From contig OX387605.1 in the NCBI GenBank assembly GCA_947568835.1, forward strand, positions 4,774,001 to 4,838,000: a DNA stretch of 64,000 nt. The letters are read 5' to 3'. Position 1 is the first letter of the stretch; each line of letters opens with the position of its first letter. The translations under genes and the position numbers were made by a program. This stretch comes from Protonemura montana. Taxonomy: Eukaryota; Arthropoda; Insecta; Plecoptera; Nemouridae. The notes beneath the pieces were generated by a model, which did not search any database, was not told the DNA's origin, and worked only from the letters and a program-made list of their open reading frames with translations. Below, piece by piece: positions 22,379 through 34,531 of this stretch.

Positions 22379-25300
22379 AGCATGCTTCTGTGATTATTAT
22401 CGGCGATTGACTGGCGAGATTAGAAGACATATGGCACGCGTCTCATGCCCAAGGCGTTTGCGATCGAAGCCGCGAAATCAATGCCGACAATTCCGCTTCT
22501 CAGATCATTTTCAAAGTTTGCCTCGGTTTAATTAGAACGGTAGTGTTCCGAAGAATGAGAGGGCGTTAAGTCTTCGCTCGGGCCGCAATGCTCGAACTTG
22601 TGTGCACGACGTTCGGCAATTGATTTACATTTGATCCCTGTGTGATTCTCGTCAAAGTGAAACGTTGGGAAATCAGACGGATTTCCCGGGGCGAAGTTGC
22701 GTGAGACGTATTCTCTCTACTAAAGGTCATTAAAAAAGATCGAGTACTTTGTGCAATGATTTTCTTTCCTCTAAGATTTGATCAAATTGCTAAACGAAAT
22801 TGAATAATAAATTCCCGTATCGATCCTCGGCTTTCCTTATTCATTTAGACCATGTGGTCGCCGTGACAGCTGCTAAGAGCACGCAACCTGGAGCCATGTT
22901 TCGCACGTCAGATTTTCATTTCAGTATCGCAACGCTAGCTCGGTGGTTAGATTGATTAGATATGTATAACGTGTTAAACCGGGGATACGCCAAGTCTTGC
23001 GTCTTAGCAGATGGATGAAAAGCTTGCTGTGTTTCCAAGCGAAGGTGTACATTTGTTAAATTCTACTGACCATTCTTAAAAACGTGGTAAATTATGTACA
23101 TTGTTTGGATTTAAAGCCAATTTTATTTTATTTCATCTGAAGTATTAAACTCTTGGAAAAGCGGGAAATCTGCATTAATTTTTCTTAACCATCGCAATCT
23201 TATGAACAGACCAGATACTAAATGAGCTAAATACCATTATGAGCTTTTTCTGTTCTCTGCCGAACTTAATTTTAACTTCTGTAAAGCTGTTTGGATACGT
23301 TACTACTGGTAAACGTAAGAAAACAGAAAGCAGATATCTTCCTTTTATTAGGATTTAATATTTTTTTCTATCATCATCCAAACTGAAAAGAATTTGCAAT
23401 TTTTTTTTCAAATTTCAAGTAACGTTCGGACTCAAGGTCGAAGTATCGTTCAGGAATGCATCATTCGATTCTCGCGGCTTTGTGAAGTTGAATGCCACCA
23501 ACGATATATGAGTGATCACTCCTCCTTCGCAGCAGCAGACCACCCACACGAGGTCGCTCACCGAACAACCGAAAACTACATGAAAAGCTCGTCGGAAGAC
23601 GCGTCAGAAAACTGGTCGGAAAAGCCTGGTGGTCGGAAAACGCATCGCGTTCTTGGTGGCTAGGAAAATGCTTGGCACACGCACACGTCAGAGCGATGTC
23701 GCGGTGGTGTGAGGATGGAAAGTGTTCGGGAAATAGCTTGGGAAAAATGCCTATAGGCGCATAGAAAGGTCGTGCGTACAACCCCAATAAAAACATACAA
23801 GGAAGCGAGAATATGGCGCAGAGCACGTCCTACACGGCCCTGGTTCGTATCTTGGTGTCGGTAATAATTTAGTGGGTTCACCAGTCAAGTTCATACGGTG
23901 AATTCTGGGAACGTACTGCTTCCATTAGGTTTTCTGTTGTAGGTGTGAAGATGAAATGAAAATGAAAAGATGAAATGATAATCGCCTCGTATCTAATACG
24001 TTATTGATTCAGTTTCGTTCTTGCACTTTATTTAAATTTCTGGGAAATCCTCCTATACATGAGGCTAGATCACAAGGAATTTTGTTGCACGTAACAGACG
24101 AGAGGAAAATATATTTTTGGGTTTTTTTTTGCAAGGAAAAAGCCGTCTAACTAAGAGGAACGTTTCAGTTTAGTTATTTCCCGCGCACTGGCAATGTGAG
24201 ACCGTGGCCTCGCCGTAGCACCAGCTCTCAAATATTTCAGCAACCGATTCTCGAATGCCGACAATAATTTCCCAGCAGTTTTCGAAAACTGAAAGAAAGT
24301 AGCACTCCTTGCCATTTCCACACAAAAACATCAACACTCTACAGGTTTATTTATACGATATTTTCCGTTTCACCGCGCGCGCTATATTCTTCTTTTCAAG
24401 TGCAACCATTTCTCTTTTATCGCAAAGCATTACTCGTACTGATCATCTGGCCGCGTGCATGAAACATTCCTTCTGTTTGACGATAGCCGCGCCGTGGAGG
24501 TGGAGGCGTCCTAGAGAACAAGATAGCGTCGGCGACGCGGCGGCGTCGGCGTCGGCTTGATGTAGTGCTCAGGTAGCTGCGACGTCCAAGGCGGGCTGTG
24601 TCCGCCGCGTGCGCCTCTGCTGTGAATTATTGCTCTGCTCCTGGGAGCTATGCCGCCTGTCGACTGGACCAATAAGCCGAGATAAATATCTTCTCGCCAT
24701 CCCTAGCCCAGGTGAAAACCATCAACTCGCTTAAAAAAGAAAAAGATGAAAATAAAAAATGGTGTGAAAATCGGTTGGAAATGTGCGCGAGATTGCGTGT
24801 CGTGGATTTTTTTTGGGGCGACTGGAAAATCTGTGTTATCTGTTTGTCTGGAAAGTCTACAGATTTATCTTAAGTTGGCTATCCATGTCTCAATATCAAA
24901 AGACAGTTAAAACTTGCTGAGTACTTTTTTTTTATCATAGGTTAGAAAATGCACTTCTTTAATACGATAGGGCCTATTGCAAGTACAGGCATAAAGTTTT
25001 GAAAACTGTTTCTTGTTTCTTGTGTCTGCCTCAAGTCGTTTTGAAACTTCTGATTCTTGGTGGTTGAGGTCTTGTCTGCAGCAGTGAGTCCTCTATTCGA
25101 TTCTGCAAAACCACTCATCAATGCTGACCGTAAAATATGAATAAATAAATCCCTGTGCATTAAGCCTCCGAACGTACAAATTAGTACAAACTTGGCAGTT
25201 CATTTGACTGGTGACCTTCGCAAATAAATTTTGATTTCATCCCACACATCAAATAAGTTCCGTGCCACATTCGCAGGCAACGCGTTCACGTCAAAACCGA

Positions 25301-28300
25301 CGGAAATTGCACACACGTATTGCATGGCAGCCAGCGTGTGAAATTCACCTTTTTTTAATGGTTATTGATTTTGGCGCTAGTCTTGCGAATTAAAGTCGAT
25401 GTCGCGGCCAGAGGGCATGGGTGCAGGTATATGAACGACAAGGCGCGAGGCGATCTGGACCCATAAATATCTCTGGAAATAAACTATGCGAGCCAGACGA
25501 CGCTCTAATGAAACCCTGTCGAGAGACTCCCGAGAGATGGTTAATTACCTGCTCGGCCGGGCGGCTTCCCGATCAATCAGCATGTGCATTTCAGCCATTT
25601 CGGCCAAGTTTCGACCGTGTCCCCCCCCCCCCCCCCCCCCCCGCCCGTGGGGGAGCGAGCGCCGAGATGCGGACGGATACGCTTGACTCGGGACTTTTCG
25701 TACGGGCAAATCATCGACGGCCAACAGGGTCAAGAGGTCAAACGGTTATATAGATTTTCTAGCGGGTGTGAATTTCAAACTGATCTGTGAATGTGATTAG
25801 TTGTGAATCGAAATAATGCACTGATCTTTTGTAATTGTAATAAGAACCAGGAAAAATATACAATTATTTTTTTAAGGTAACCTACTTTCTTGACATTGCT
25901 TCTTCATTGCAAGCCCCCAAAGTTATTAATTTTAACTCAACGGTATTTGTAGCATTTATTTTTGTATGATTTCAATCAATCCGCAGGAAATATATCTTTT
26001 TTTTTTTGTGTCTCAAGACATTGTAAGCTTTAGCCAGTCTCAGCACGAATCGTTAGCAGAAAATCGACAAATCGCCACTGGACGGGTGGCGTGACAAGAA
26101 AATTGCACAAAAAATCGAGGGAAAGAAAACACCTGATCTTACAGAAACGTTCCATATAAATCCACAGCACGGTATCCATTGCACTTGATGTCCATAATTA
26201 TTCATTTTAATTCTGCTGTGTACGGAAATCACACGTGTTTTTTTTAGAGTCGTTGAAAAATCCTATGTACCTACCTACTACACGTTTGGAGTAATCTAGA
26301 TATCCTCAGTATTTAGGTCGAGTACACTAGTTTCTGTGCCCATTAATGTTGAATTACGTTTCTCGCGTCGCCTAGACATGTAGGTGCACGGTAGCACCGA
26401 GTGTTACTCAGTTAAAGTTAATAACTTCAAAAATAGAAACTTTGAAACGAATCCCATGAATAAAATAACAATTGCGCATGCCCTCTGTATTACAGCTTCA
26501 TTCGTTTCTGCATACATTTTATATCAAAATTGGTACATTTGAACGTTTTGTAAGAGCATCTCAGCATCCTCTTGAAACCTAGACAGGTATGGCACTCGAA
26601 TTGACATCTAGAACAATAATCCAATCGATTCTTCACTCAATGCAAGTAGCAAAATGATGCAACGACCTAAATTTATGATGGCTGTTTGTTTCAAAAAGAA
26701 TTATTCTCAAAATCCTGTTATGCTTTTAAGAAATATACTCGTGTACACCAATTATTATCTCAGCCATAACGGCGTTATCCATGTTTTAGCACCGAGTGGA
26801 TCGTATATAACCGACGCTTAACCTGATCGCAAACTCTCTAGCATCTTACAAGCACATAAGACTGGGCTTGCCTATAAGACGGCTCCGCTTCCAATTATTC
26901 ACAAGCCCCTAGATCGCATCCCGGTGCTGTCAGCGATGCATTGCGCCTCCTCCCTGTCCTCCCCACAAGCACGGGCCATGGACTACGGCACAATGCCTTA
27001 GCAATGAATAGAACAATCAAGGGAACCGATATCTGACAAGCTATTAAATCCAGTCAAGAAGTCTTGTACACGTTGATTTATGCAATATCGTTGCTCTGCT
27101 GGTTAATTATTCACGGGGTGTGTTATTAAGTTATTTTACATCTTAAGCTGGTTTTCTGAGGGTAGCTTGAGTCTCGAAGTGAAGAATAAGTAATGGTGGG
27201 CAAATTAGTGCCGTTCCTTTTTTATCTGTCCAAGGTGACTGCTATCTTTATAGGTGCAAGTGACTGCAGAGTCGCACTAATAAATGAAGTTGACTAGTTT
27301 TAGAAAAGGCTCAATTGAGAAGCAACCTGAATGTAAATTAAAAAAAGGGCTTTTTGAGATTTCTTTTTCCTTCACTTTAATTGTCTCCGTGTTTCCGCTC
27401 GACAGAGCGGTCGGAATAAACTAAGAAAACGCAAATAGAAAATCGCTATGCCAATTGATTGACTGCAAATTATACCATAACTGCTTCTGAGTTTCCTTTT
27501 TGAGCTCTTTCAACTTTGAAGGAAGAAATTTTGTGAAAAAGGAAGAGCTCATTTGAGATCTATGCGTTGAATGTGTGTCTATAGCTGTACGTTTGTAGAT
27601 AAAACGAATGTTGGTGCGACTGATGGCACGCGATTTAAAAAAGAAAACTCGTGCGACGTTTGCAAATTAGACCAGTCTTGCCGTGAATCATAGACGTGCG
27701 CTTCTCGGCGTTTTCAAAGAAAATCTGTTCTTGTATTTAATGATTTTTAAAGTGATTTTCGAAAGCACTCTGAACGTACGAAAAGTTTGGCTTTCTGAGC
27801 TGTTTGATTTTCACGGACGTAGGTGTAGTCGGCAGGTTTTAATGAGGCTGACACGATGAAAACTTCGTTTGTCTCAATTGCCACGGAATCTGCTTTAAAC
27901 CAGAGCTTTTTAACTTTCCTCACGGGGGTAGCATCATTTCCCAAGAACCAAGTGCTGAAAAGTCCTTTTATTTAGTCCATTCAGTAATTTAACTTCGTAG
28001 CATGATTTCTAGTTTCAAGTTTTTTAATCTCTCATGCATTTGATTTACAGAAATTTTAATGCAGATCCTTCTGAATAATTACAAGGAGATATCAGAAGTA
28101 ACACTAGAAATTAGCAAGAAGGCTAAGAGGCTCATAGGACGTTAACATATATTCAAGGTATTCAGGTGCACTTACACATTCATGCAGTACATTCAGGATC
28201 AGAACCACCAACAAAAATGACCGACAGTTCCTTCTTGCCTATTAGCTCGCGGTCGAATGTTGTTGGAAGGCTGTATACAGCTATTTCAGTTTTTTTTTTA

Positions 28301-28493
28301 AATTGTTATCCTGAATAGAGATACTGCATAATTATTGAATTTTGCATAAGCATAAAAATTCATATTATGTAGGTATCAATGATGTAGACAGGTGTAACGG
28401 GCATTGGGTTTCCAATGTTAAATTGCCTTCGTGAAAATGTTGATCGGTAACTACTATACGGACAATAAAAGTAATCGACCGAAGAGAAAGTAG
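22379..28493. other. Noncoding, with CpG-rich patches
   Basis: About 6 kb without a recognisable exon. CpG-rich patches occur near 23530-23700, 24480-24610 (with repeated GGCGTC) and 25380-25760. The last holds a 22-nt C tract at 25621-25642, and several unrecognised proline- or glycine-rich frames around it are translations of that tract. A weak tRNA box-B-like word (GGTTCGTATCT) near 23841 was not strong enough to call. Confidence 0.4.
25621..25642. repeat. Poly-C tract, 22 nt
   Basis: Twenty-two uninterrupted C residues, followed by GCCCGTGGGGGAG. The minus strand is the G-rich strand. Confidence 0.9.
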
Positions 28494-28650
28494 ACGTAAT
28501 TTCGAGTGTGCGAAAATTAAATTTCGTTATTTCTCGCAGATTTCTCGCAATTGAGACTGGTTTGTGCTAAATTAATCTGTTTTCATGTACACCTCAACGA
28601 TTGATACATACAAATCGATATTTTGAGTCGTAACTTTTTAATTGTTATGC
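28494..28650 (-). repeat. R1 dispersed repeat, copy d
   Basis: The plus strand reads TTTCGAGTGTG, CTCGCAGATTTCTCGCA, TTGAGACTGG, AATTAATCTG, CAACGATTGATACATA and TTTTTAATTG. These follow the order of copy c (18271-18463) with moderate divergence. No 27-mer lies next to its TTTCGAGTG side. Confidence 0.55.
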
Positions 28651-29372
28651 CTTTAAAAAGGACATAGGCAAGCGCCATCGGCTAGCCACAATCGGTACCG
28701 CGGGTTGAAGTCTAATTTTCGTTTAGTTTGATTTTTTCCCACAGGTTTAGCATAAGCGCCGTGGTACTAACTAACGAAATGGAAGCCAACGGAATGGAAG
28801 CTTTACTGAAAATAAATGTACTTATTTAACATATCTTTTTAGTGCATATGAGTAAATATCCCTGTGTTGAAATCAAACGTGTGGTCGGTAAGCGTACCCC
28901 GCAACATCACCACAATTTTTAAACGGCATTTACCACTCTGGCGGTTCAGAGTTCATTTGGTGCGCTTCTTCACGTGCGCTTTGTTATAGGCGTAATTTGC
29001 AGTGCACGGTGAGGTAGGAACGGCCACAAATAAACCCGCCGCTAGCCAGCCATTGATATTATTACACTCTAGGGGGGTGCGGAACACGGTGAAAACTTTC
29101 GGAATCGATTATTATTCTTAGATTTAGGTACGAATGTGACGTAGATACATGGTTATCCTAGCACCCGTTATGCGCATTGGACAATGAATGGGAATACCGA
29201 ACCATAGACCGTACGTAGATCGAAATTGGTGCAGTTAGCAAGGTGAAATCGTGCCGTTTCCAATTGACGGGCACAAACAGTTCACATTAACATTTATCAG
29301 TACTTGCCATTGATAATATTCGTGGTTAACCTCAAAATATGCGTTTAACTTTAGAGGTATTTGAAATATCCA
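28651..29372. other. Noncoding, no gene seen
   Basis: Nothing coding was recognised between the R1 copy and the tRNA-headed remnant. A 27-mer-like word near 28745 (TTTAGCATAAGCGCC) is on the wrong side of the R1 copy and is treated as coincidence. Confidence 0.4.
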
Positions 29373-29470
29373 ATAGTTTTGTACTAATATCACAGTGAGA
29401 GGGTCCGCGGTTCGATCCCAGAGACGAACCTCCGATCCATTTTGTGATTCCCTGTGATTTCCCTCGACTG
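29373..29470 (+). mobile_element. tRNA-headed SINE remnant
   Basis: A degenerate box A (TAGTTTTGTACTAATATCAC, compare TAGTGTAG-GGTTATCAC of tRNA-Val type) is followed only 15 nt later by box B GGTTCGATCCC. The anticodon arm is therefore shortened, as in the related head at 39750-39806. Downstream, GATTTCCCTCGACTGCAGG and GTCTGCCACC resemble the body of arthropod tRNA-SINEs as I remember it. Boundaries are approximate. Confidence 0.5.
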
Positions 29471-32400
29471 CAGGCGTCTGCCACCCATGAATTATTTTCA
29501 CACCGGGACCGCATGCAGACTTTACGGCAGTGGAGCATCTCGGAGCATATCTTATGTTACACTTTTCAAATACTTACGGGCACGGTATCTGAAATTGACA
29601 ACCCGCCTGTACTTTTTCACACTGCTTTGCACCTTCGATTGGATGGGTTTGCACACGATCTGTGCTAGCGAACCGTTAATCTGTGTTATGGTGTGCGGAT
29701 CCCAAACAACACTAACACAGTACTGGCTGGGTACCCACGCAGTAAAGTCACGGGCCTGTACTGTTTTGTAAAGATAAACCTGTGTATTTACCACCGAAGT
29801 GTTTACACTGCACCGTGTTTGTAGAGGCTCTTTGTTCTATGCCAATTGATCTAAATGTTTAATCAGTTACACTTCATCAAATTAACCCCTGCATTCGTAA
29901 CAGTAATACGCCTAGTTAGTCGGAGATTTTTTTTGTCAAACTGAAACCAAAATACGGCTGTTGTAATTGAAGCACAAAGCGCAGTTATTGTCGAGCCAAT
30001 GTTTGATGGCGCTAGGCTTGTGATGTGTTTAATGATGACAAGGATAAGCTTTTGGGGATTAGTCCCCAGCGAATAGATTATGCGAAATCGAGATCGAAAA
30101 TGAAGTGCAACAATAATTTCGTGGGTCCTTTGATATAAAACATTACCCACAGCTGTAGACTAGAGAGGAAAATATTTTGCGAAATTCCTCCCACATCTCG
30201 CAAAAGAAAATTGTTTTTTAAAAACGTGTGTTGTAATTTCGTTTTGTCCTTGTAATTTTTTCATTTCCACATAACTTGGGGCAGAAAAAGGGATTTCAAC
30301 TATACATGTTGTGTACACGACAATATAATAATGCATTTTACATAATTAAACAACCGTCATTCCAGGTAATTAAGTCTGTGTTTGTTGCTGGGATTTTAGT
30401 TTAATACCACGCTGGGTTAACCAGATTCAGAAAATAAATCACGTGACCTTGACGACGGACGAGATGGAATAAACCCTTCGCAAACCTGCTGGCCAAACAC
30501 TTTTCTTACATCTTTTTATTAAAACGATTCTTTATTTTTAACTTGAGCCAAGTTTTGCGCTTTTGTTTCCCTGAAATTTAGTTTGAAAAGTTTGTGCTCG
30601 CCGGTTTGTGCCTCCTTGGGGAAGCGTCTGCTGCGTCCCGAGTAGGTACGTGGCTCAGTCTTTTGACGTTCGACGACAACGTCGGTCCTCGCCGCTCAAA
30701 GGAGACAGGTTTCTAAAAAATAGGCAAGTTTTCGGCTAAAATCAAGCCTTTTTTTATTTATAATGTGAAATTTAGGGAATTTCATGACAAGAATTTATAC
30801 AGAAAACACTATAAAATTATGCATCGCTCGAGAATTGCATTGCTTCTTTTGCTGTCTTGGATTTCAAGCCCTGTAGCAATGAATGTAACTCGAAACCCAA
30901 CGCCATTGCAAAGCAATCAGCGAAGCCGTCAAATCCTCATAGCAAGATGGTCACGATTTTCCCTAGACGTTTCGCAAGTTTTTCCCACCGAGTTTACCAA
31001 GATCATTGAAAAGATGGTAAAAATGTAGAGCCGCTGAAGCGTTCCCGACGTCCTTAACTCCCAGGCGGACAAGTCTTGCCTTTAACACGATCCTTGTATA
31101 CTTATAAAGAGAAGCTGTCAGGATCCAGGACGTTTCGTCTGAAGCGTCCTGCCGCCTGTCAACGCGCCCGACCCTTTGCAAGTATAGTCAGGATCGCGTC
31201 GGGCTTTGATCATCGGCGCATTCGCGGACGCGCGACGTACACCCCTTCCTCGAGGTGATTTACATAACTTGACTCCACAATAGTATCCCCGGCACTGTTG
31301 AGGGGGTGCATACACCCTGACGACAAGGTGTGTAAAAAACTAGATTTTTGCTAATGGATTCTCTTCCTAGAACTGACTTTTTAATACATTAACGACTGCG
31401 CGATTCGGAGAATGAAATTAACATAGACATTTCAGTAAATTAGGATTTTTGTTTGGAAATTTCAATCGCATTTTTTTCCTGCTTTGGTTGCACTACTAAT
31501 TTTCAGTGGAAAACTTACTTTCCCGCGAGTCCGCACACTGCGCTGCTCTTATTTTTAGCCAACCGATCCATTTCGATTTACACAACTAACTTATAGGATT
31601 CCAGTTATTACTGTACCCAAATAACTGATGAAGGTATGTTGTCATTTATCCATTCGGTGCAATAGCTGCATCAATCCATTTACAAATTTACAAATTTCTA
31701 TCCATACCAGTACATGTAGCATGTAATCCACTGCATTCTTGCATGTTTGCCTGCCTGTGGAAAGAAATTATCGCGCATGCAATCAAATTGGAAACGAAAA
31801 TAGAATTCCTCTTTCAGATATATCTAGCTCGTGACCGCGTGCATTTTCCATCTTGCATCAGATTTCCTCGACTGCATGTTCCCTTGGAATCACTCTACGC
31901 CAGCCCGTGCCAATAAAATAGCTTCCATACCGACGCCGTGCACGACGCACGGCACCACTGTCGGCACAAAGAAATAAAATAACCACGCCGCAGAAAACAA
32001 ACCTCGGTCTTTCATTTCAGATAACTTTATATAGTGCCCCAAATCTGGGCATCCTCGTCTCTTATACATAAACCTGACTCCGTGTCATTGATTTTGACGA
32101 CGTTCCGCCGCCAGGTGTGATCTCCTATATGTTGATGTCGCTGAGATTGGATCTGAAGACACGCGGCAAGGGCAAATCGCTACTTATTCTAATATCTTTT
32201 AGAACTAACCCTACTTCTTCCTCCCTGTCATCCATTCTTCTTTGCAAAATACCACGTTTTGTAGTCTCGCAAATCCGTCTTAGATTTTGTTACATGTCTA
32301 CATCGCGTAATACGATTCTGTATGGCAATCTCTCCCACTGTGTTCGACGTCGGGAATCATCTGTGTAATCCCGACTCGTACAAGCGCGACGATAAATCGA

Positions 32401-34006
32401 GGCAATGCACCTACGGCTAATCCCTATCAAGGGATGGATACAGACGATATCAAGCAAAGGGTTTGACGTGAGGCAGGAGGTATTGTTCTTGCCATGGCGT
32501 GCGGCCCGTGCAGACTTGCTAAATACACAGAGGAGTTGGGAACTGAGTGGAACACTGGCTTTCTTGCCAGGACTGCTTTACGAAGACAGATATTCGACAT
32601 ATGAAGATTTGACACCGGGCAGAAAGTGATCAAGTGTTGTAGGTTTCTCGTATCGAATCGCTGTGCGTTCAGGAAAGTGTGATTTTGTTTTGAGTTCTGA
32701 TGATAATACGTCGGTAACACGCTATGTTCGTGGGTTTGTTTTCTTTTCGGATTCAATGGGCGCGTAATTCGATTTTTCGTTCATAAAGTACTCCTTATCG
32801 TTTAATGTGTTTGTTCCTTTTTTCTATTGTATGTTTGTTTTGCAAGAGTATTCGCACCTTTTATAAGTTCGGGTCTGCTCGTGGGTCCATTGATTGGAAA
32901 TGTGCCAAGTGCAAAGTTTTTCTAAAGTTTGGCAATTCGGAAACAGACTACACAGCCTCGTTATTTTCCACGAGAACTGGATTTATTTTACGATCAACAA
33001 GTACTTACTTTTGATTAGAATGATCACGAACAGCAAACTAGGTTTTATTGTGAAAGCAGAAGATTGTAAATATACGCATCTTTTTTTTTCCAGTAAACAA
33101 TTTCGGTAGATCATGAATAAAGATTTTTTCTACAGTTTCTTTGTTTTGGAAAAAATGTCGAAACCGTAAAGCCCGAAGTAAAGTAAGCATCTCAATAAAG
33201 TGCGCTGTATTTACAGTGCGAGAAGATTGGAAATAGTTGCGATCCCAGTCAAGGTAGTGACGTAGCACACTCGCAAGATATCCATAGTTTTCACAGAAAC
33301 AAAATAACTTAGACATAAGTATTGTTCTTAGAACTTCTCTGTTGTCTTTAATTGTAAAGACGGTGGCTCAGAGGTTATTATATTTACCTTAGGAAATATC
33401 GCTTACAAATTGATGGTGATAATTTTTTGTTCTTCTTTAGCTCAAGGTGGCCTAGGGGACGTCAATTACAAGCATTTTTTTAAGTTTTGGGGAGCATTTT
33501 TGACCAATTCGACCAATATTTCCAAACCGATAGCCCAAAAAAGGCTGGTACCTCGTTCTTCTGTTTTGCCGAAATTCTGTGACCGATTTTCCTTGAATTT
33601 CAACATCCGTAACATTATTTCATTTCAACATTTCAACATCGATTGTAGCGCCTAGTAGTGGCGAGAAATTTAAGCTAAAAGCGCAAACTGCGGCAATTTT
33701 TACAACCCCACCACTGACAGCTGTCAAAGTTAGATGGCAAGTAAATATTATCAGATTTAATATTGCTATGCAAAATAAGTAATGAATACTTAGAGAATAG
33801 TTTCAGCTAGTAATGGCATATTTACTCCACTCATCAAAAGTACTGCATAATTTTGTATTTTAAGCGAAATGAGAATTTCAAATTGATTTTTTCATTTATT
33901 TATTCATTGCAAGACATCGCTTACAAAAGCGAATATCATATCGCAAAACTAATTTTAACTATCGTATTGATGTAATCACTAGGTAATAAATTACTAGACA
34001 TGAAAA
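29471..34006. other. Noncoding, no gene seen
   Basis: No recognisable exon or RNA. A TCAAGGTCA half site lies inverted at 30444-30452. A CpG-rich patch occurs at about 31080-31260. Open frames up to 109 codons (32427-32756 minus) match nothing known to me. Confidence 0.4.
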
Positions 34007-34531
34007 TTGAAAACTACATTTGCAACTCACAAGGACGACGTTAATATTGTGATAAAATCAATTTCACATTTAGCTATTTGCAATTTGCTACACTTGTCTA
34101 AGCTTAGAAATAAGCAAGGCGGCAAAGACTCAATACCCTTTTTAAACATGGTACCTAGATTTATTGCAGCGTATTTTATTAATCTCAAAATAATACACAG
34201 AAATGGTAAGGATTTAGATATTTGTCAAGTAAAAATCAGATTTGTCCAGCATCGATCGTCTACGGATCCTTGGACAATGGTTAATATTGTCGTTCTCGAA
34301 CAGCCTATCTCGAACAGGTACTTCTTTTCGCAACAATCAGAACTTGTCTGGGTCCTGCAACTACTATTTTTCGAGCAAAATCGACAGGGAAAATATTTTC
34401 AAATTCTCTCCATTAATGTTTTAAAATGTAATTTACGTTCGGAACATGAAGCAATGCAACTTCACTACCAACGCCAGTTCTACATCCCCGAGTCATTTTA
34501 CCTTTCAGAATTGATCTATCCATTAAAGTAA
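34007..34531 (+). CDS. Orphan ORF, 174 codons, function unknown
   Basis: I do not recognise this frame. It encodes a 174-residue mixed-composition protein without obvious signal peptide, membrane span, zinc finger or low-complexity repeat; it is moderately rich in Ile, Leu, Phe and Gln, and charged residues are spread along it. In sequence this AT-rich, a frame of 174 codons is longer than chance readily gives: by a rough stop-frequency estimate I would expect well under one in the window. It starts at an ATG preceded by GACATGAAA, with an A three bases before the ATG. A TATATAAAAG word lies downstream at 34571-34580, so no promoter supports it directly. It could be a lineage-specific single-exon gene, an exon, a decayed transposon frame or chance. 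Confidence 0.2.
   Translation: MKTTFATHKDDVNIVIKSISHLAICNLLHLSKLRNKQGGKDSIPFLNMVPRFIAAYFINLKIIHRNGKDLDICQVKIRFVQHRSSTDPWTMVNIVVLEQPISNRYFFSQQSELVWVLQLLFFEQNRQGKYFQILSINVLKCNLRSEHEAMQLHYQRQFYIPESFYLSELIYPLK

Noticed and set aside
23830-23860. tRNA box B at GGTTCGTATCT
   Set aside because: No matching box A at suitable distance; below the level of support used for the other tRNA-like heads.
28741-28780. 27-mer-like word beside R1 copy d
   Set aside because: Similarity is weak and it lies on the opposite side of the element from where the 27-mer sits in copies a and b.
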